A DNA stretch of 64,000 nucleotides from assembly GCA_039105265.1 (NCBI GenBank), contig JAPFFF010000039.1, positions 372,001 through 436,000 on the forward strand, read 5' to 3'. Of the stretch, positions 1 to 9,669 are shown one piece after another; the stretch's first letter is position 1, and every line of letters begins with the position of its first letter. A model generated the notes under the pieces. That model saw nothing but the letters and a program-made list of their open reading frames with translations, had not been told where the DNA came from and made no database searches. The position numbers and the translations under genes are program-made. Source of the DNA: Tritrichomonas musculus. Taxonomy: Eukaryota; Parabasalia; Tritrichomonadida; Tritrichomonadidae.

Positions 1-428
1 TCTTTTATCTATATCATATTTCTTTTTGTTAACAATTTTTTCAATGAGTTTTTTTAATTGTTCTCAAAAATTGAATGATATTTGATTTTTTATTTTATCT
101 ACCAAACATTGAATAGTTTATTTGATTTTTGTAATTTTTTTTTTACATTTAATCATTTAATACTTTAATGATTATTTTAAAAGCTTTATCATAGATAAAA
201 TTAAAAAATTATTAAATTGAAATACTTTGTTTATAAAATTTTTCTCAGAAAATTGTTAGCATTATCATAGATAAAATTTATTTTGCTTTGTAAATTTGTG
301 TTATTATTGAATTTAGTAAATAAAACCTTCTCAATTTGCATCTTATTAATTACTATCTCTTTCAATCCTGAAATACAAATATTGATGAATCATTTCATTT
401 TTTTCAATCTATAACATTTAAATACAAA
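1..428. other. AT-rich intergenic region with putative promoter
   Basis: No coding sequence is seen. The right end holds two overlapping Inr-like strings, TCATTTC at 390-396 and TCATTTT from 395, about 35 bases before the ATG at 429. Either could be the start site of the CH-domain gene. Confidence 0.4.
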
Positions 429-2669
429 ATGACAGGACTCAATAAATTAGATGATCAATGGGTTCCCCTTCAAATAGCTGTTTTTACAAGATGGGTTAAT
501 ACACAATTGAAACCAGTCAATGCGCCAGAGCTCAAAGATATTACTCAAGATTTATATACAGGTGTTCATTTAGTCCAACTTGCTCAAGTTTTGATTCCAA
601 AGCAAGCTCCACGTCAATGGTCAAGAGAACCAATCAGAAATGTCGATATGGTTGAAAACTGCAACTTAGCAATTCAAATGTTTGAAGATGATGGAGTTAG
701 GTTTGTCAATATTTCAGGTAAAGATATCAATGATAAAAACCAAAAACTCATTCTTGGTTTAATTTGGTCACTTATTCTTAAATATTCAATCAGCAAATCT
801 GTTACAAGCAAAGATGGAGAAGCTGAACAAGCATCTGAAAAGAACAGCAAAGATAAATTAATGTTATGGGCTTATGATCGTGTTCAAAACTATCCAAATA
901 TGAAAGACTTCAAATCATACGATATGTCAATGTGCGCTTTAATCGATTCATATGTTCCAGGAATGATCAACTACCAAGAACTTGATCCAAAAGATACAGA
1001 AAAGAACGCAAAAATCGTTAACGATGCAATGAATGAGCTTGGTATTCCAGTTTATATTTATCCAGAAGATCTTGTTAAAACCGGTGATAAAGTTGATGAA
1101 AAGACACTTTTAACACAACTTTCATCTGCAAAACAAGTTTTAGATAATCTTCCAACAGATGTTAAAGATCGAGATATTGATATCTCACAAGAAGAAATAG
1201 ATGAAGATGCCAAAAGAATTGATGATGAAGAAGCATTCTTAAACAAAGCTATTAAAGAAGAAAAAGACACTATTGCTAAAGAAGAAGCTGACAGATTAGC
1301 AGCTGAAAAGGCAGAACAAGAACGTCTCGCAAGAGAAAAGGCAGAACAAGAACGTCTTGCAAGAGAAAAGGCAGAACAAGAACGTCTTGCAAGAGAAAAG
1401 GCAGAACAAGAACGTTTAGCCCGTGAAAAGGAAGAACAAGAACGTCTCGCAAGAGATGCAGCCGAACAAGAACGTTTAGACAAAGAAGCAGCCCAAAGAA
1501 GCAGCGAATTTGACAATTTAAGAAGAATAATTGAGCAATTACAACATGATCTTTCTGATGCTCAAACGAGAGCCAGTGATGTTCGCAACAAAGCAGATGC
1601 AGCCAATCGAAAAGCATCAGATCTTACAGCAGCCAATGACGCATTACGATCAGAAAACAGAGTTCTTAAGCACACAGTTAAGATGATGAAAGATGGCTCG
1701 AAAGGAGCCTCAGAAAGAGCCGTTGTTATTTCGCAAATCAAGAATGAAGTTGATGATGCCAAGAATTCAACAAATTCAGTCCAATCAGCCCAGAATGAAA
1801 TGAAAGCATCACTCAACACGATGAACTCAAATGTCGAATGCCTCACCTTTGAAGTTAAGAAGCTAAAGGATGAAGCAGCCAAGAAGAAAGAGAAAGAAGC
1901 CACTGAAAGAGCACTTACAGTGAATGACATTGACGTTGATCAAATCAAAGGAGATGTTTCTAACAACATGAATCTAACTAATCAACTTCAACAAGAAAAC
2001 ACGCAATTGAAGCAGACAATGCAAGGCTTACAAACAAAGATCGACCAATTAACCTCTCAAATAAATCAACGTGCAAATGCACCAGTCGTCATTCCAGATG
2101 AATATGTGCAAAGGGTTCATGACGTTCACACACAATCATCAAAAGCTAACAGAAAAGCTGCCGATCTTCATCACGACGTTGAAGACATTAAAAATAAGAA
2201 TAATTCAACTTCAACTTGCATCGAGCAATTAAACGCAGAGAACCAGTCATTGAAAGATGAAATGAGAACACTGAAGCATGAAATTAAAGGTCTTAAAGAC
2301 GCTGCTAAGGAAAAAGAGGTCCCCGTTGAAGTGCCCGTTGCATCCCAAATTCCCGACGATCTCGTCGATCGTGTCGATGATGCACAAAATCATTCTAAAT
2401 TGGCGAATGAAGATGCAGATTATGCACGAAATCGCGCGTCTTGCGCGAATATGAAAGGCGATAGCGCTGCTTCAAAGGCGATCGAAGCTAACTATAAAGT
2501 TGATTTGCTTAAAATTGAAAACGAAAAGCTCAGAAGTGATCTGAAAGTTCTCAAATACGAAGTTAAAAAGATCAAGCGTGATTACCAAGAAGCTAGCAAT
2601 ACAAAAGCTTCAGATATGCTCAAAGATAATAATAATATCATGGATAATAATATCATGAATGTAGTATAG
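429..2669 (+). CDS. Two-CH-domain coiled-coil protein (alpha-actinin/fimbrin-like actin binder)
   Basis: The protein has 746 residues. The N-terminus carries two calponin-homology-like domains: residues about 12-125, with a QIAVFTRWVNTQL start and a DINDKNQKLILGLIWSLI core helix, and residues about 140-245, with KDKLMLWAYDRV and MCALIDSYVPGMINY. A CH pair at the N-terminus is the classic actin-binding module of alpha-actinin-type cross-linkers. The remaining 500 residues are charged coiled coil. They include about six near-identical decapeptides of type EKAEQERLAR (residues about 293-352) and several heptad stretches containing NRKAADLHHD-like blocks. No EF hands or spectrin repeats are recognisable, so this is not a canonical alpha-actinin. 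The likely role is binding and bundling actin in the cytoskeleton. The start is the first ATG after a long AT-rich non-coding stretch. Trichomonads carry several such CH/coiled-coil proteins; the exact orthologue is unknown. Confidence 0.85.
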   Translation: MTGLNKLDDQWVPLQIAVFTRWVNTQLKPVNAPELKDITQDLYTGVHLVQLAQVLIPKQAPRQWSREPIRNVDMVENCNLAIQMFEDDGVRFVNISGKDINDKNQKLILGLIWSLILKYSISKSVTSKDGEAEQASEKNSKDKLMLWAYDRVQNYPNMKDFKSYDMSMCALIDSYVPGMINYQELDPKDTEKNAKIVNDAMNELGIPVYIYPEDLVKTGDKVDEKTLLTQLSSAKQVLDNLPTDVKDRDIDISQEEIDEDAKRIDDEEAFLNKAIKEEKDTIAKEEADRLAAEKAEQERLAREKAEQERLAREKAEQERLAREKAEQERLAREKEEQERLARDAAEQERLDKEAAQRSSEFDNLRRIIEQLQHDLSDAQTRASDVRNKADAANRKASDLTAANDALRSENRVLKHTVKMMKDGSKGASERAVVISQIKNEVDDAKNSTNSVQSAQNEMKASLNTMNSNVECLTFEVKKLKDEAAKKKEKEATERALTVNDIDVDQIKGDVSNNMNLTNQLQQENTQLKQTMQGLQTKIDQLTSQINQRANAPVVIPDEYVQRVHDVHTQSSKANRKAADLHHDVEDIKNKNNSTSTCIEQLNAENQSLKDEMRTLKHEIKGLKDAAKEKEVPVEVPVASQIPDDLVDRVDDAQNHSKLANEDADYARNRASCANMKGDSAASKAIEANYKVDLLKIENEKLRSDLKVLKYEVKKIKRDYQEASNTKASDMLKDNNNIMDNNIMNVV
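1305..1484 (+). repeat. 30-bp coding tandem repeat, about 6 copies
   Basis: In-frame 30-base units (gaaaaggcagaacaagaacg followed by a variable decamer) encode EKAEQERLAR-type decapeptides inside the coiled coil of the CH protein. Middle copies are almost identical in DNA and outer copies diverge, as expected from slippage or unequal crossing-over. Confidence 0.85.
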
Positions 2670-2790
2670 AAATAAATAAAAATTGATTTATTTCTTTATA
2701 AATTATAAAAAATTTTTTTTACATTCAAAAAGTAGATTTTTTATTTCAAAATGATTTATCATGTTTGTCCCCTAATTGGAAAGATAAATA

Positions 2791-3545
2791 AACTGTTTCC
2801 AATCTGACGGGAACAAAAATTGAATGGAATTGAATAAAAAACACGTTATTTACAAAAAAATTCTATTCATAAATGTTTTTACAAATGTTGTAAAGTATTC
2901 ATTTTGTTCCCATCAGATCGAAAAAAACGAGTTTTTAAAAAATTTAAATTTTATTAATAGAATTAACAAATTTATGAGATTTTTTTCATCAGTTCTCCAT
3001 ACACATATGCTACAAAATATCTATAATGTGTAAATAACTAAATTTAAAACTTTTTTTGTGAAGATATATTGACATTATTAATGTATATGATAATTGATAG
3101 TAGAACGAATAAACAATATTTATGAAAGTTCTCGTATCTTTTTTGATGCACCACTTTTTTTTTTTTTTTTTATGATTACATTCTTTTTTGGAAAAAATGC
3201 AAATTATTAGGTTATAATAAGAATTTTGATATCGCGTTGCATAAATATTGCTAATAATAACAAGAGTATTTTATTTTGGTATGCATATTTTGCAAATTCC
3301 TGAGATGCTAATTTGAAAATAATCTTTATAATTAGCTTGGAAACAATATTCGAAATTTATTGGATCTTTGGACTAATAAAATTGCTGGTTCATCCTTTTT
3401 TGACGATGAATTTGGGTCATTGGATCTAAATGTATATATTTGCTTTTGGATCTTAAATTATTCAATTTTTTAAAATTTTAGTTTTCTTTTCAAAAAGTTG
3501 ATATATAACACAAAAAGTTATGTTCCTGTCAGATTGAAAACAGTT
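2791..3545. mobile_element. TIR element (MITE-like, Tc1/mariner-style TA target)
   Basis: The left end reads AACTGTTTCCAATCTGACGG. The reverse complement of the right end reads AACTGTTTTCAATCTGACAG. These are inverted repeats of about 25 bp with two mismatches, 755 bp apart, each bordered by TA (2789-2790 and 3546-3547). A third partial copy of the motif lies inside near 2906-2923. The interior has no convincing gene; a 69-codon ATG frame at 2824 is AT-rich and unlike any family I know. A non-autonomous DNA transposon is the best reading. A chance inverted repeat is unlikely at this length, but an element of another class is possible. Confidence 0.5.
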
Positions 3546-3614
3546 TAAATAGAATGTGACTCTAGCATTGAAAATTTTATATCATCAAATAGATAAATAT
3601 TGAATTATCAGGTA

Positions 3615-3696
3615 GACAACTTGGCCGAGTGGTTAAGGCGAGGGATTGCTAATCCCTTGGGCTTGTCCCGCGTGGGTTCGAATCCCATGGTTGTCG
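3615..3696 (+). tRNA. tRNA-Ser(GCT)
   Basis: The cloverleaf can be drawn by hand. The acceptor stem GACAACT/GGTTGTC (3615-3621 with 3689-3695) is followed by discriminator G at 3696. The anticodon stem AGGGA/TCCCT encloses loop TTGCTAA with anticodon GCT. A long variable arm, as in class II serine tRNAs, precedes a T arm GTGGG-TTCGAAT-CCCAT. There is no intron and no encoded CCA. A run of nine T (Pol III terminator) follows directly. The next protein gene starts only 35 bases downstream. Confidence 0.96.
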
Positions 3697-3719
3697 TTTT
3701 TTTTTCTTTTTGGTTTTCC

Positions 3720-3726
3720 TCATTTA
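3720..3726 (+). promoter_or_regulatory. Inr element TCATTTA of the BspA-like gene
   Basis: TCATTTA fits the trichomonad initiator TCA+1(Y)T(W). The A at 3722 would be the start site, 10 bases before the ATG at 3732. It lies between the tRNA-Ser terminator and the gene. Confidence 0.55.
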
Positions 3727-3731
3727 TTTGA

Positions 3732-5285
3732 ATGAATACATTAAATATTCAAGTAAACAAGTTAACATATGAAATATATAAAAAAGATTTAACAGCTAGT
3801 ATTATTAAATCACCAGATGCTGAAGGAAAAATTATATTACCAATCACAATACAATATGAAAATCACGAATACGCAGTTGTTAGAATTAAAGAAGGAGCAT
3901 TTACTGATAATTGGAAGATTGAATCAATTAAAATTCCAGAAAATTCAAAACTCCAAATAATTGAAAAAAAATCTTTATCTGGTTCATCAATTGAGAGCAT
4001 TACGATACCTTCTAGTGTTATCGAACTTAAAGAAGGCTGGTGCTGTGGAACATCTCAACTTACAAATATTTCAATACTTGAAGAAAACTCATGTTTTGAC
4101 TATCTTGATAAAGAACACAAAATAATTGTTGGAAAATCAGAAGAAAATAGTAATACGCTTGTTTTTGCAGCACGTGATATTGAAGAAGTAACGATTCCTT
4201 CATCAATCAAATGCATCAGCTCATACTCATTAAGTCAATGTGATAATCTCAAAATTATTAATTTGCCAAAAAATAACAATATCAATTCAATTGGTGAATT
4301 TGCATTCAGTGGTACATCAATTACATATTTTTCTTTTCCAATTCATGCCAGACAGGTTTCAAATGGCACTTTTTATCTCTGTGAAAAATTAAAAAAAATT
4401 GAATTCAATGAAAATTCGTTTCTTGAATTGATTGGTGAGTTTTCATTCTTTTGCACATCAATTGAAAAGATAACAATTCCAGAAAATGTTAAAAGAATTT
4501 GTAAAGGAGCTTTTTCACGATGTTCTCGTTTGAAAGAAATTGAATTCTCAGAAAATTCAAATCTTTATTCAATTGAGAGTGAAGCTTTCTTTTGTTCGTC
4601 AATTTTGAGAATAACAATTCCAAGGCATGTTCGAAAAATCAATGATTCTGTTTTCACTGAATGCAGAAATTTGAAAATTGTGAATTTTCAAAGTTTGTCT
4701 GAATTGAATTCAATTGAGAAGAGATCTTTCTATCGTTCTGGAATTGAATGCATTACAATTCCTGACTCAGTTGAATCCATTTCAGATGAAGCCTTTGGTG
4801 AATGCAAGAAGCTTAAAGAAGTGATTTTTTCAAGTCAATCAAAATTGATTTCAATTGGTAAGAAATGTTTCTATCGTTCATCAATTGAATACTTTACAAT
4901 TCCTGAGTCAGTTGAAATTATTTCTGAAGAAGCATTCTCGCAATGTGAGTTTCTTAAAACAATTGATTTTAATGAAAATAGTAAGCTTTGCGTTATTGAT
5001 AAAAAAACTTTTTCAAACACTCAAATTGAGAAGATTGTGATACCTGAAAAAGTTGAACTTTTTGATGAAGGCGCCTTTGAATTATGCACCTGCCTTAAGC
5101 AAGTTGAATTCTTTGGAAAATGCATCAGCTTTAAGAAGTTGTGTTTCAATGAATGTGATTGTCTTATTATCGCTTCTTTGCCATTTGCTTTGAACGTGGA
5201 AATAGAAAAAAATTCGTTTTCGCGTTTATCAAGTAACTTTTCTCTTTTTATTGCTTCCAGTGCAAATATTGTAACTATTCACTGA
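3732..5285 (+). CDS. BspA-like leucine-rich repeat protein (LRR_5 type)
   Basis: The protein has 517 residues, nearly all made of about 23-residue BspA/TpLRR-type repeats. Examples are SIESITIPSSVIEL, SIEKITIPENVKRICKGAFS and GIECITIPDSVESISDEAFG, alternating with LKEIEFSENSNL-type units. An N-terminal segment of about 45 residues precedes the first repeat. No signal peptide and no transmembrane helix are visible, although many trichomonad BspA-like proteins are surface or secreted adhesion factors; this member may be intracellular or exported unconventionally. The family is one of the largest in trichomonads, with presumed roles in binding host or bacterial surfaces. The ATG is preceded closely by an Inr and lies 35 bp after a tRNA-Ser gene. 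The frame is intact and ends in TGA. Confidence 0.9.
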   Translation: MNTLNIQVNKLTYEIYKKDLTASIIKSPDAEGKIILPITIQYENHEYAVVRIKEGAFTDNWKIESIKIPENSKLQIIEKKSLSGSSIESITIPSSVIELKEGWCCGTSQLTNISILEENSCFDYLDKEHKIIVGKSEENSNTLVFAARDIEEVTIPSSIKCISSYSLSQCDNLKIINLPKNNNINSIGEFAFSGTSITYFSFPIHARQVSNGTFYLCEKLKKIEFNENSFLELIGEFSFFCTSIEKITIPENVKRICKGAFSRCSRLKEIEFSENSNLYSIESEAFFCSSILRITIPRHVRKINDSVFTECRNLKIVNFQSLSELNSIEKRSFYRSGIECITIPDSVESISDEAFGECKKLKEVIFSSQSKLISIGKKCFYRSSIEYFTIPESVEIISEEAFSQCEFLKTIDFNENSKLCVIDKKTFSNTQIEKIVIPEKVELFDEGAFELCTCLKQVEFFGKCISFKKLCFNECDCLIIASLPFALNVEIEKNSFSRLSSNFSLFIASSANIVTIH

Positions 5286-8200
5286 CACACAATTATGGTG
5301 AAGATGATCATATTGACATAAAAAAAAAAAAGCAGCTTGTTATTTCAAAATATATGCCAAACAAAGTTTAGCTGTATGATTTAATGCATATTCATGGTAT
5401 GATACTCAAGAATAGAGAAGGTGTCACGATGGTCAAGAAATCTGAAATTAAAAATTTGATTATGGTAATTGAAAAGTGAATCATAGAAGCAATTATTGAT
5501 CATGAACAAGGAGATTGTTTAAAAAAACATTTATTAGACATTTATTGTGTTCAAAGGAAATTCAAGAGGAATGCATTATATATATCAGTCATTCTTCTTG
5601 AATGATTTGTAGTTATATAGATCGTTGAAGAAAGTATTCAATATCTTAGAAAGTCAGCATTGTTTGATGATCACACAAAAAATGCAATGATTAATTTGAA
5701 CAATCGTATTTGCCAACAGACAGACCTCAATTCAAAATACTTAAAAATAAATTCATTATTACAACAATTATAAAAAAAACTTAGTGGGAAAATGTTGAAT
5801 AGAAAATAAAAAGTAATATTTCATATATTTTAATGAGATGATGGGTTCATTATGATAGAAAATTATTTCGAATAAATGCTCACCGTATTGATTTATGTCT
5901 TTTTTAAATGAAATATCCATTTATTTTGTCCGTTAATTGCACTCTTTTTGAAAAAGTTAGTAAAGAGAAATTTAATTCAATTTTAATATAAAGCATTGAA
6001 AATTATAAATTTGAATTTGTTTCAAAACTTAAACCAAAATTGAATAAAAAAGTTCTCTTTTTTGAATTTGTATGTTAAATAATAATTGGCAATAAGGCCA
6101 AATTTAGGTTGAAGGTGGGCTGGCTTTTGAATTGAATTCATTTCCTTTTGTATTTAAAGCAAAATGGCTTAATACAAAAAGCCACATTTTTGGAAAGCAT
6201 GGCCTTTGTGATCACGAACAGGTAATGTGTTTTGAATGGTAAAATGGAATTAATAACGAAAAAGTTCAAGAAGATTATCATGGCATTTTGGTTGATACAT
6301 TTGTATTAGTGCATGCCTCAACTACAGTCATCGCGGACTCAAAAGAACCAAGGAGCAAGGGAGGCTATGAAAGGAGGGTGTATTATAGTAACCTCAAGTA
6401 TAATAAACCTTTTAAGTGAATATGTTTAATTAGAGAGAAAAGTGTGACTATAAAATTAAATACAAATACTTTATCAAAAGATCGTTCATTTGATAGAAAT
6501 CGAAAATGTCTTCACGGGGATCTTAATATGCTAAAAAGCGCATCCTATTTGTATATAAAAATACTTATACAAATAAATATGAAAGATGTTCGAACTAAAA
6601 TTACAATTCCATCTGAAAAAGATGATATATGTTAGAAGATAACACAAAAAAAATAACAAAATTGAATATAGAAATGATTCTTTTACTCACGAATTGCAAG
6701 AAGAAGCAGCATAATTTATTGGATTAACATTAATATTTGCATCAATTGCATGTTCAGAACAATTTCTTGAATTCTTTTGCGTAATATCGAAAATATCAAT
6801 GGATTATTACTTTCAAAATAAGAAAGTTGTTCGTGATCCTGAATGTAAAATAAAAAGATTCATCATATACTTTATTAAATGAAGGTAATAAAACGTTTAT
6901 TAATTTGGTATTGAAATTAATGGATTAAAATTTCAATGACAATTTAATGATAGATGCAGCAACTTCTTATAAAAGATGTGCATTCAACATTATTCAACCT
7001 TTTTAGTCGAATGGCTCCACTTCCATTTCCAGCAACGGAAAAGAAAGGCTCAAATTGGGAATTGAGACAATTTTTTCAAAAATAGAGAGTTTCAATTCAT
7101 TGTATTTTCTATATGAACAATTTAATATTGGAGTATATTTATCATGATAGGCTTCCATCTCAGTCTGCAGCGATTTCAAACATAATATCAAATTTAAATA
7201 ACCAGCCCCGCAATCTACCAATCGTTAACATTTTTTTGCTTGAATCATTTAATTCATTATTCTTTTTTAAGGAACAATTAAAAAAGAATTGAGTTAAGTA
7301 TCATCATAAGTTCATTTAATTTACTAGTTACTATTGTTTTTATATGTAGGAAAATCACAAACTTTTCCCAGAACAGATGAATAAAAATATTTCTCATCTA
7401 TATTATGATCATTTATTTTATCATCAGTATTTAAACAACAGTATAATGCTTCAGACTATTTCATAATAGAATTAGAACGGCAGTTAAACTATTCCAGACG
7501 TCGATGTGGTCCAGAAAAAAGACATTCAACAAAAAGAGAATAATGCAAATAGTCAAAACAAACAAATCAATTTTTAGAATCATAGCTGATGGGGTGTATA
7601 CATGGGCATTTAAAGGAACAAATGATGTTATAAATAATGGCGATGGGGATCTTAAAAAATTATATGTTTAACATGAAACTTTTTTTTTTTTTTTTTAATT
7701 GTCAAGTTTTTCATTTGATTTTATTGGTAAAAGGAAAAAGTTATTAAAGTGAAAATATTTGTATTGACAATTGTTGTTTGCTCATCAAAATGACTACGTG
7801 TGGCAATATCCCAATTATATTTTTTCATCTCGGCAATTTCATCATCTACGACTGGAGAGATATCAATGTTTGCAAGTGCTTATTTAACAATCGCAAAATA
7901 ACACTCATTTAATATTCTTCATTACAATTAGAATGAACTCTAAGAACCCAGTATCAAAATTTTCTATCACAATCTCATAAGGAAGAACAACCACAAGTGG
8001 AATCCATATTTTTAATTTATATTGTGTGAACTTTGTTACTAATTGAATATCTTCTGATATTTTCTATTCTATGTTTTCCGGCAATACTTTATTTTACTTA
8101 CATATATCTTCACAAATATATCATGTAAAATTAACAATAAATAAAGAGACGTGTGTGCAGAAGTATGAGTGCAGAGACGTCTTTCATTCTACTGTACACA

Positions 8201-8618
8201 AATTACTATATGCCAAAATGATATCATCTCTTTTGTTTTAAGAAGTATTAAAATATGTGAAAAAATCTGTTGAAAATCAATCTTGTGTTTTGTATTGGAA
8301 CTATAATTCGATAGAAATGGACTCAGATCCAATATCATATTTATAGAATAATGAAAAAAACCCACCAAAAGGAAAACTCTCCTACTATTTTTTCCACCTA
8401 ACTTTGACCTACGACACATTCAAAAAGCAATTTGTAATTTTTTTTTTTTTTTTAGATTTTTTTTAGTAAAAAAAGTACACAAAAATTTGAATAAAATATA
8501 ATTATCTTTATTAAGAAGATTTATTTTTTTTATATTAAAATTTAATAAAGTATAAACCTTTCTATAGCAAAATGGTAGGTTGGTTTTTCATTTCTGAAAT
8601 TTTGCGAAGTAAAAAAAA
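5286..8618. other. 3.3 kb gene-free region with probable decayed coding debris
   Basis: No intact gene is supported. Parts have protein-like codon texture interrupted by stops. About 5388-5770 on + reads as Lys/Ile/Glu-rich peptide through several stops. About 6120-6390 on + reads as a peptide containing KAKWLNTKSHIFGKHGLCDH and DSKEPRSKGGYERR. 7003-7221 on - is a 72-codon open frame without similarity I recognise. Base composition here is less extreme than in the flanking spacers. The source family could not be identified, so this may be several old pseudogenes. About 7680-8618 is plain AT-rich spacer with T runs. Confidence 0.35.
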
Positions 8619-8691
8619 TGCTTCTGGCGCGGATCGAACGCGCGACCTTCCGCTTACTAGGCGAACGCTATAGCCACTAAGCTACAGAAGC
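8619..8691 (-). tRNA. tRNA-Thr(AGT)
   Basis: Read on the minus strand, the acceptor stem is GCTTCTG/CAGAAGC with discriminator A (complement of 8619). The D arm is GCTTAGTGGCTATAGC. The anticodon stem TTCGC/GCGGA (one T-G wobble) encloses loop CTAGTAA, giving anticodon AGT. The T arm is GCGCG-TTCGATC-CGCGC. There is no intron. A T run (AAAAAAAA on +, 8611-8618) follows the 3' end as a Pol III terminator. Confidence 0.95.
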
Positions 8692-8982
8692 TCTATTTAT
8701 TGAAAATTTTAAAATTTAAAGTAGTAATTTAGAGCATTCTTTTGATAAGAATCGTTTGATATATTGAGTATTTGCATATATTAACATATTTTATAAATTG
8801 CTTAAACAAAAATTAACATGAATAAATAGAATAGCTTATTTATTTAATAGATATATAACAAATTTTAAATAATTTTGTTGCTAAATATTACAATATATCA
8901 GTAGAAATCAATCAAAAAGTTACTTATTTTCGAATATAATAAAAATTATATGATACATTCTTTGAAATTTCAGATATAAAAA

Positions 8983-9636
8983 TTAATAGGTTAATGTATT
9001 CCAAGTAAAATCTTCAAATTCCATGTCAAAAGCATCATCTTGCTCATTTAATAGGTAAGAAGTTTTCATATCGATATTGTTGTCGCACAGCAAGAAATGC
9101 TCATTAAAGGCAATTTTCTGTTGAACTTCTGTTGCTGGGGGTAATGTACTTTGAGTTTTGGGAATTGATGAAATGTCACTTGAATTGAAAGATGAAATCA
9201 GGCGATTTTGCTTGGGAATCTCATGAAATGACCATTTTCTGGCTTCTGCTTTATTTTTGGAAATTATAGAAAACTGACTCATTAATATTTGGGTCATTTC
9301 TGTACTGGGTCTTAGGGTAACAAAGCCTATTTCTCGGAATCCTTCATTGATGGAGGATTTGCCTTTTCCCATTATAAACGATAACTGAGAAGAATTGATT
9401 CCGACTATATCTTGGTTTAGCCAGAAGATTCCGCAAACGATTGACCTACGCCAGTCGTCTTCTTCACCTTTCTGTACGAAAAGCTTTATAGAATTTAAAG
9501 CATTTTTGAACATCGATATTGATTTGGCTCGTTGAATCCTTGTTCCTTTTGGCGCAATTGATTGGCGAACCTTTAAGTATTCATCTTGGTCAGTAATGCT
9601 TAGAAGTTCCCAAAATAATGGCACTTGACTCTTCAT
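8983..9636 (-). CDS. Initiator-binding-domain (IBD, IBP39-like) transcription factor
   Basis: The protein has 217 residues. Residues about 5-110 match the trichomonad IBD, the winged-helix domain of IBP39 that reads the Inr promoter. The segment EEDDWRRSIVCGIFWLNQ followed by INSSQLSFIMGKGKSSINEG and FREIGF has the conserved DDW-R-VCGI-WL, the N-(S/T)-QL recognition helix and the G/CKSSIN-F motif of the family. The C-terminal half is low-complexity with an acidic end and no visible domain, shorter than IBP39. The predicted role is sequence-specific binding at RNA polymerase II initiator elements. The first in-frame ATG is at 9636; the codon before it is TTG and is not a start here. No TCATTW Inr precedes it, but CTTTTTGAGAG lies 22 bases upstream. 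The exact DNA specificity is unknown. Confidence 0.85.
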   Translation of the reverse strand: MKSQVPLFWELLSITDQDEYLKVRQSIAPKGTRIQRAKSISMFKNALNSIKLFVQKGEEDDWRRSIVCGIFWLNQDIVGINSSQLSFIMGKGKSSINEGFREIGFVTLRPSTEMTQILMSQFSIISKNKAEARKWSFHEIPKQNRLISSFNSSDISSIPKTQSTLPPATEVQQKIAFNEHFLLCDNNIDMKTSYLLNEQDDAFDMEFEDFTWNTLTY

Positions 9637-9658
9637 CAAAAAATAAAAATACTATCTT

Positions 9659-9669
9659 CTCTCAAAAAG
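9659..9669 (-). promoter_or_regulatory. Candidate core promoter motif CTTTTTGAGAG
   Basis: This minus-strand string sits 22 bases upstream of the IBD gene ATG. The same 11-mer occurs 19 bases before the membrane-protein gene at 60538. Both genes lack a clear TCATTW Inr, so it may be an alternative start element. Confidence 0.3.

Noticed and set aside
1058-1617. Minus-strand Ser/Arg/Cys-rich frames
   Set aside because: They are antisense of the EKAEQERLAR repeats in the CH-domain gene.
2824-3033. 69-codon ATG frame
   Set aside because: It lies inside the TIR element, is Lys/Asn/Phe/Ile-rich as spacer predicts, and resembles no family.
6444-6635. 63-codon frame containing LHGDLN, considered as a kinase remnant
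   Set aside because: It has a GTG start, no other kinase motif follows, and the match is too short.
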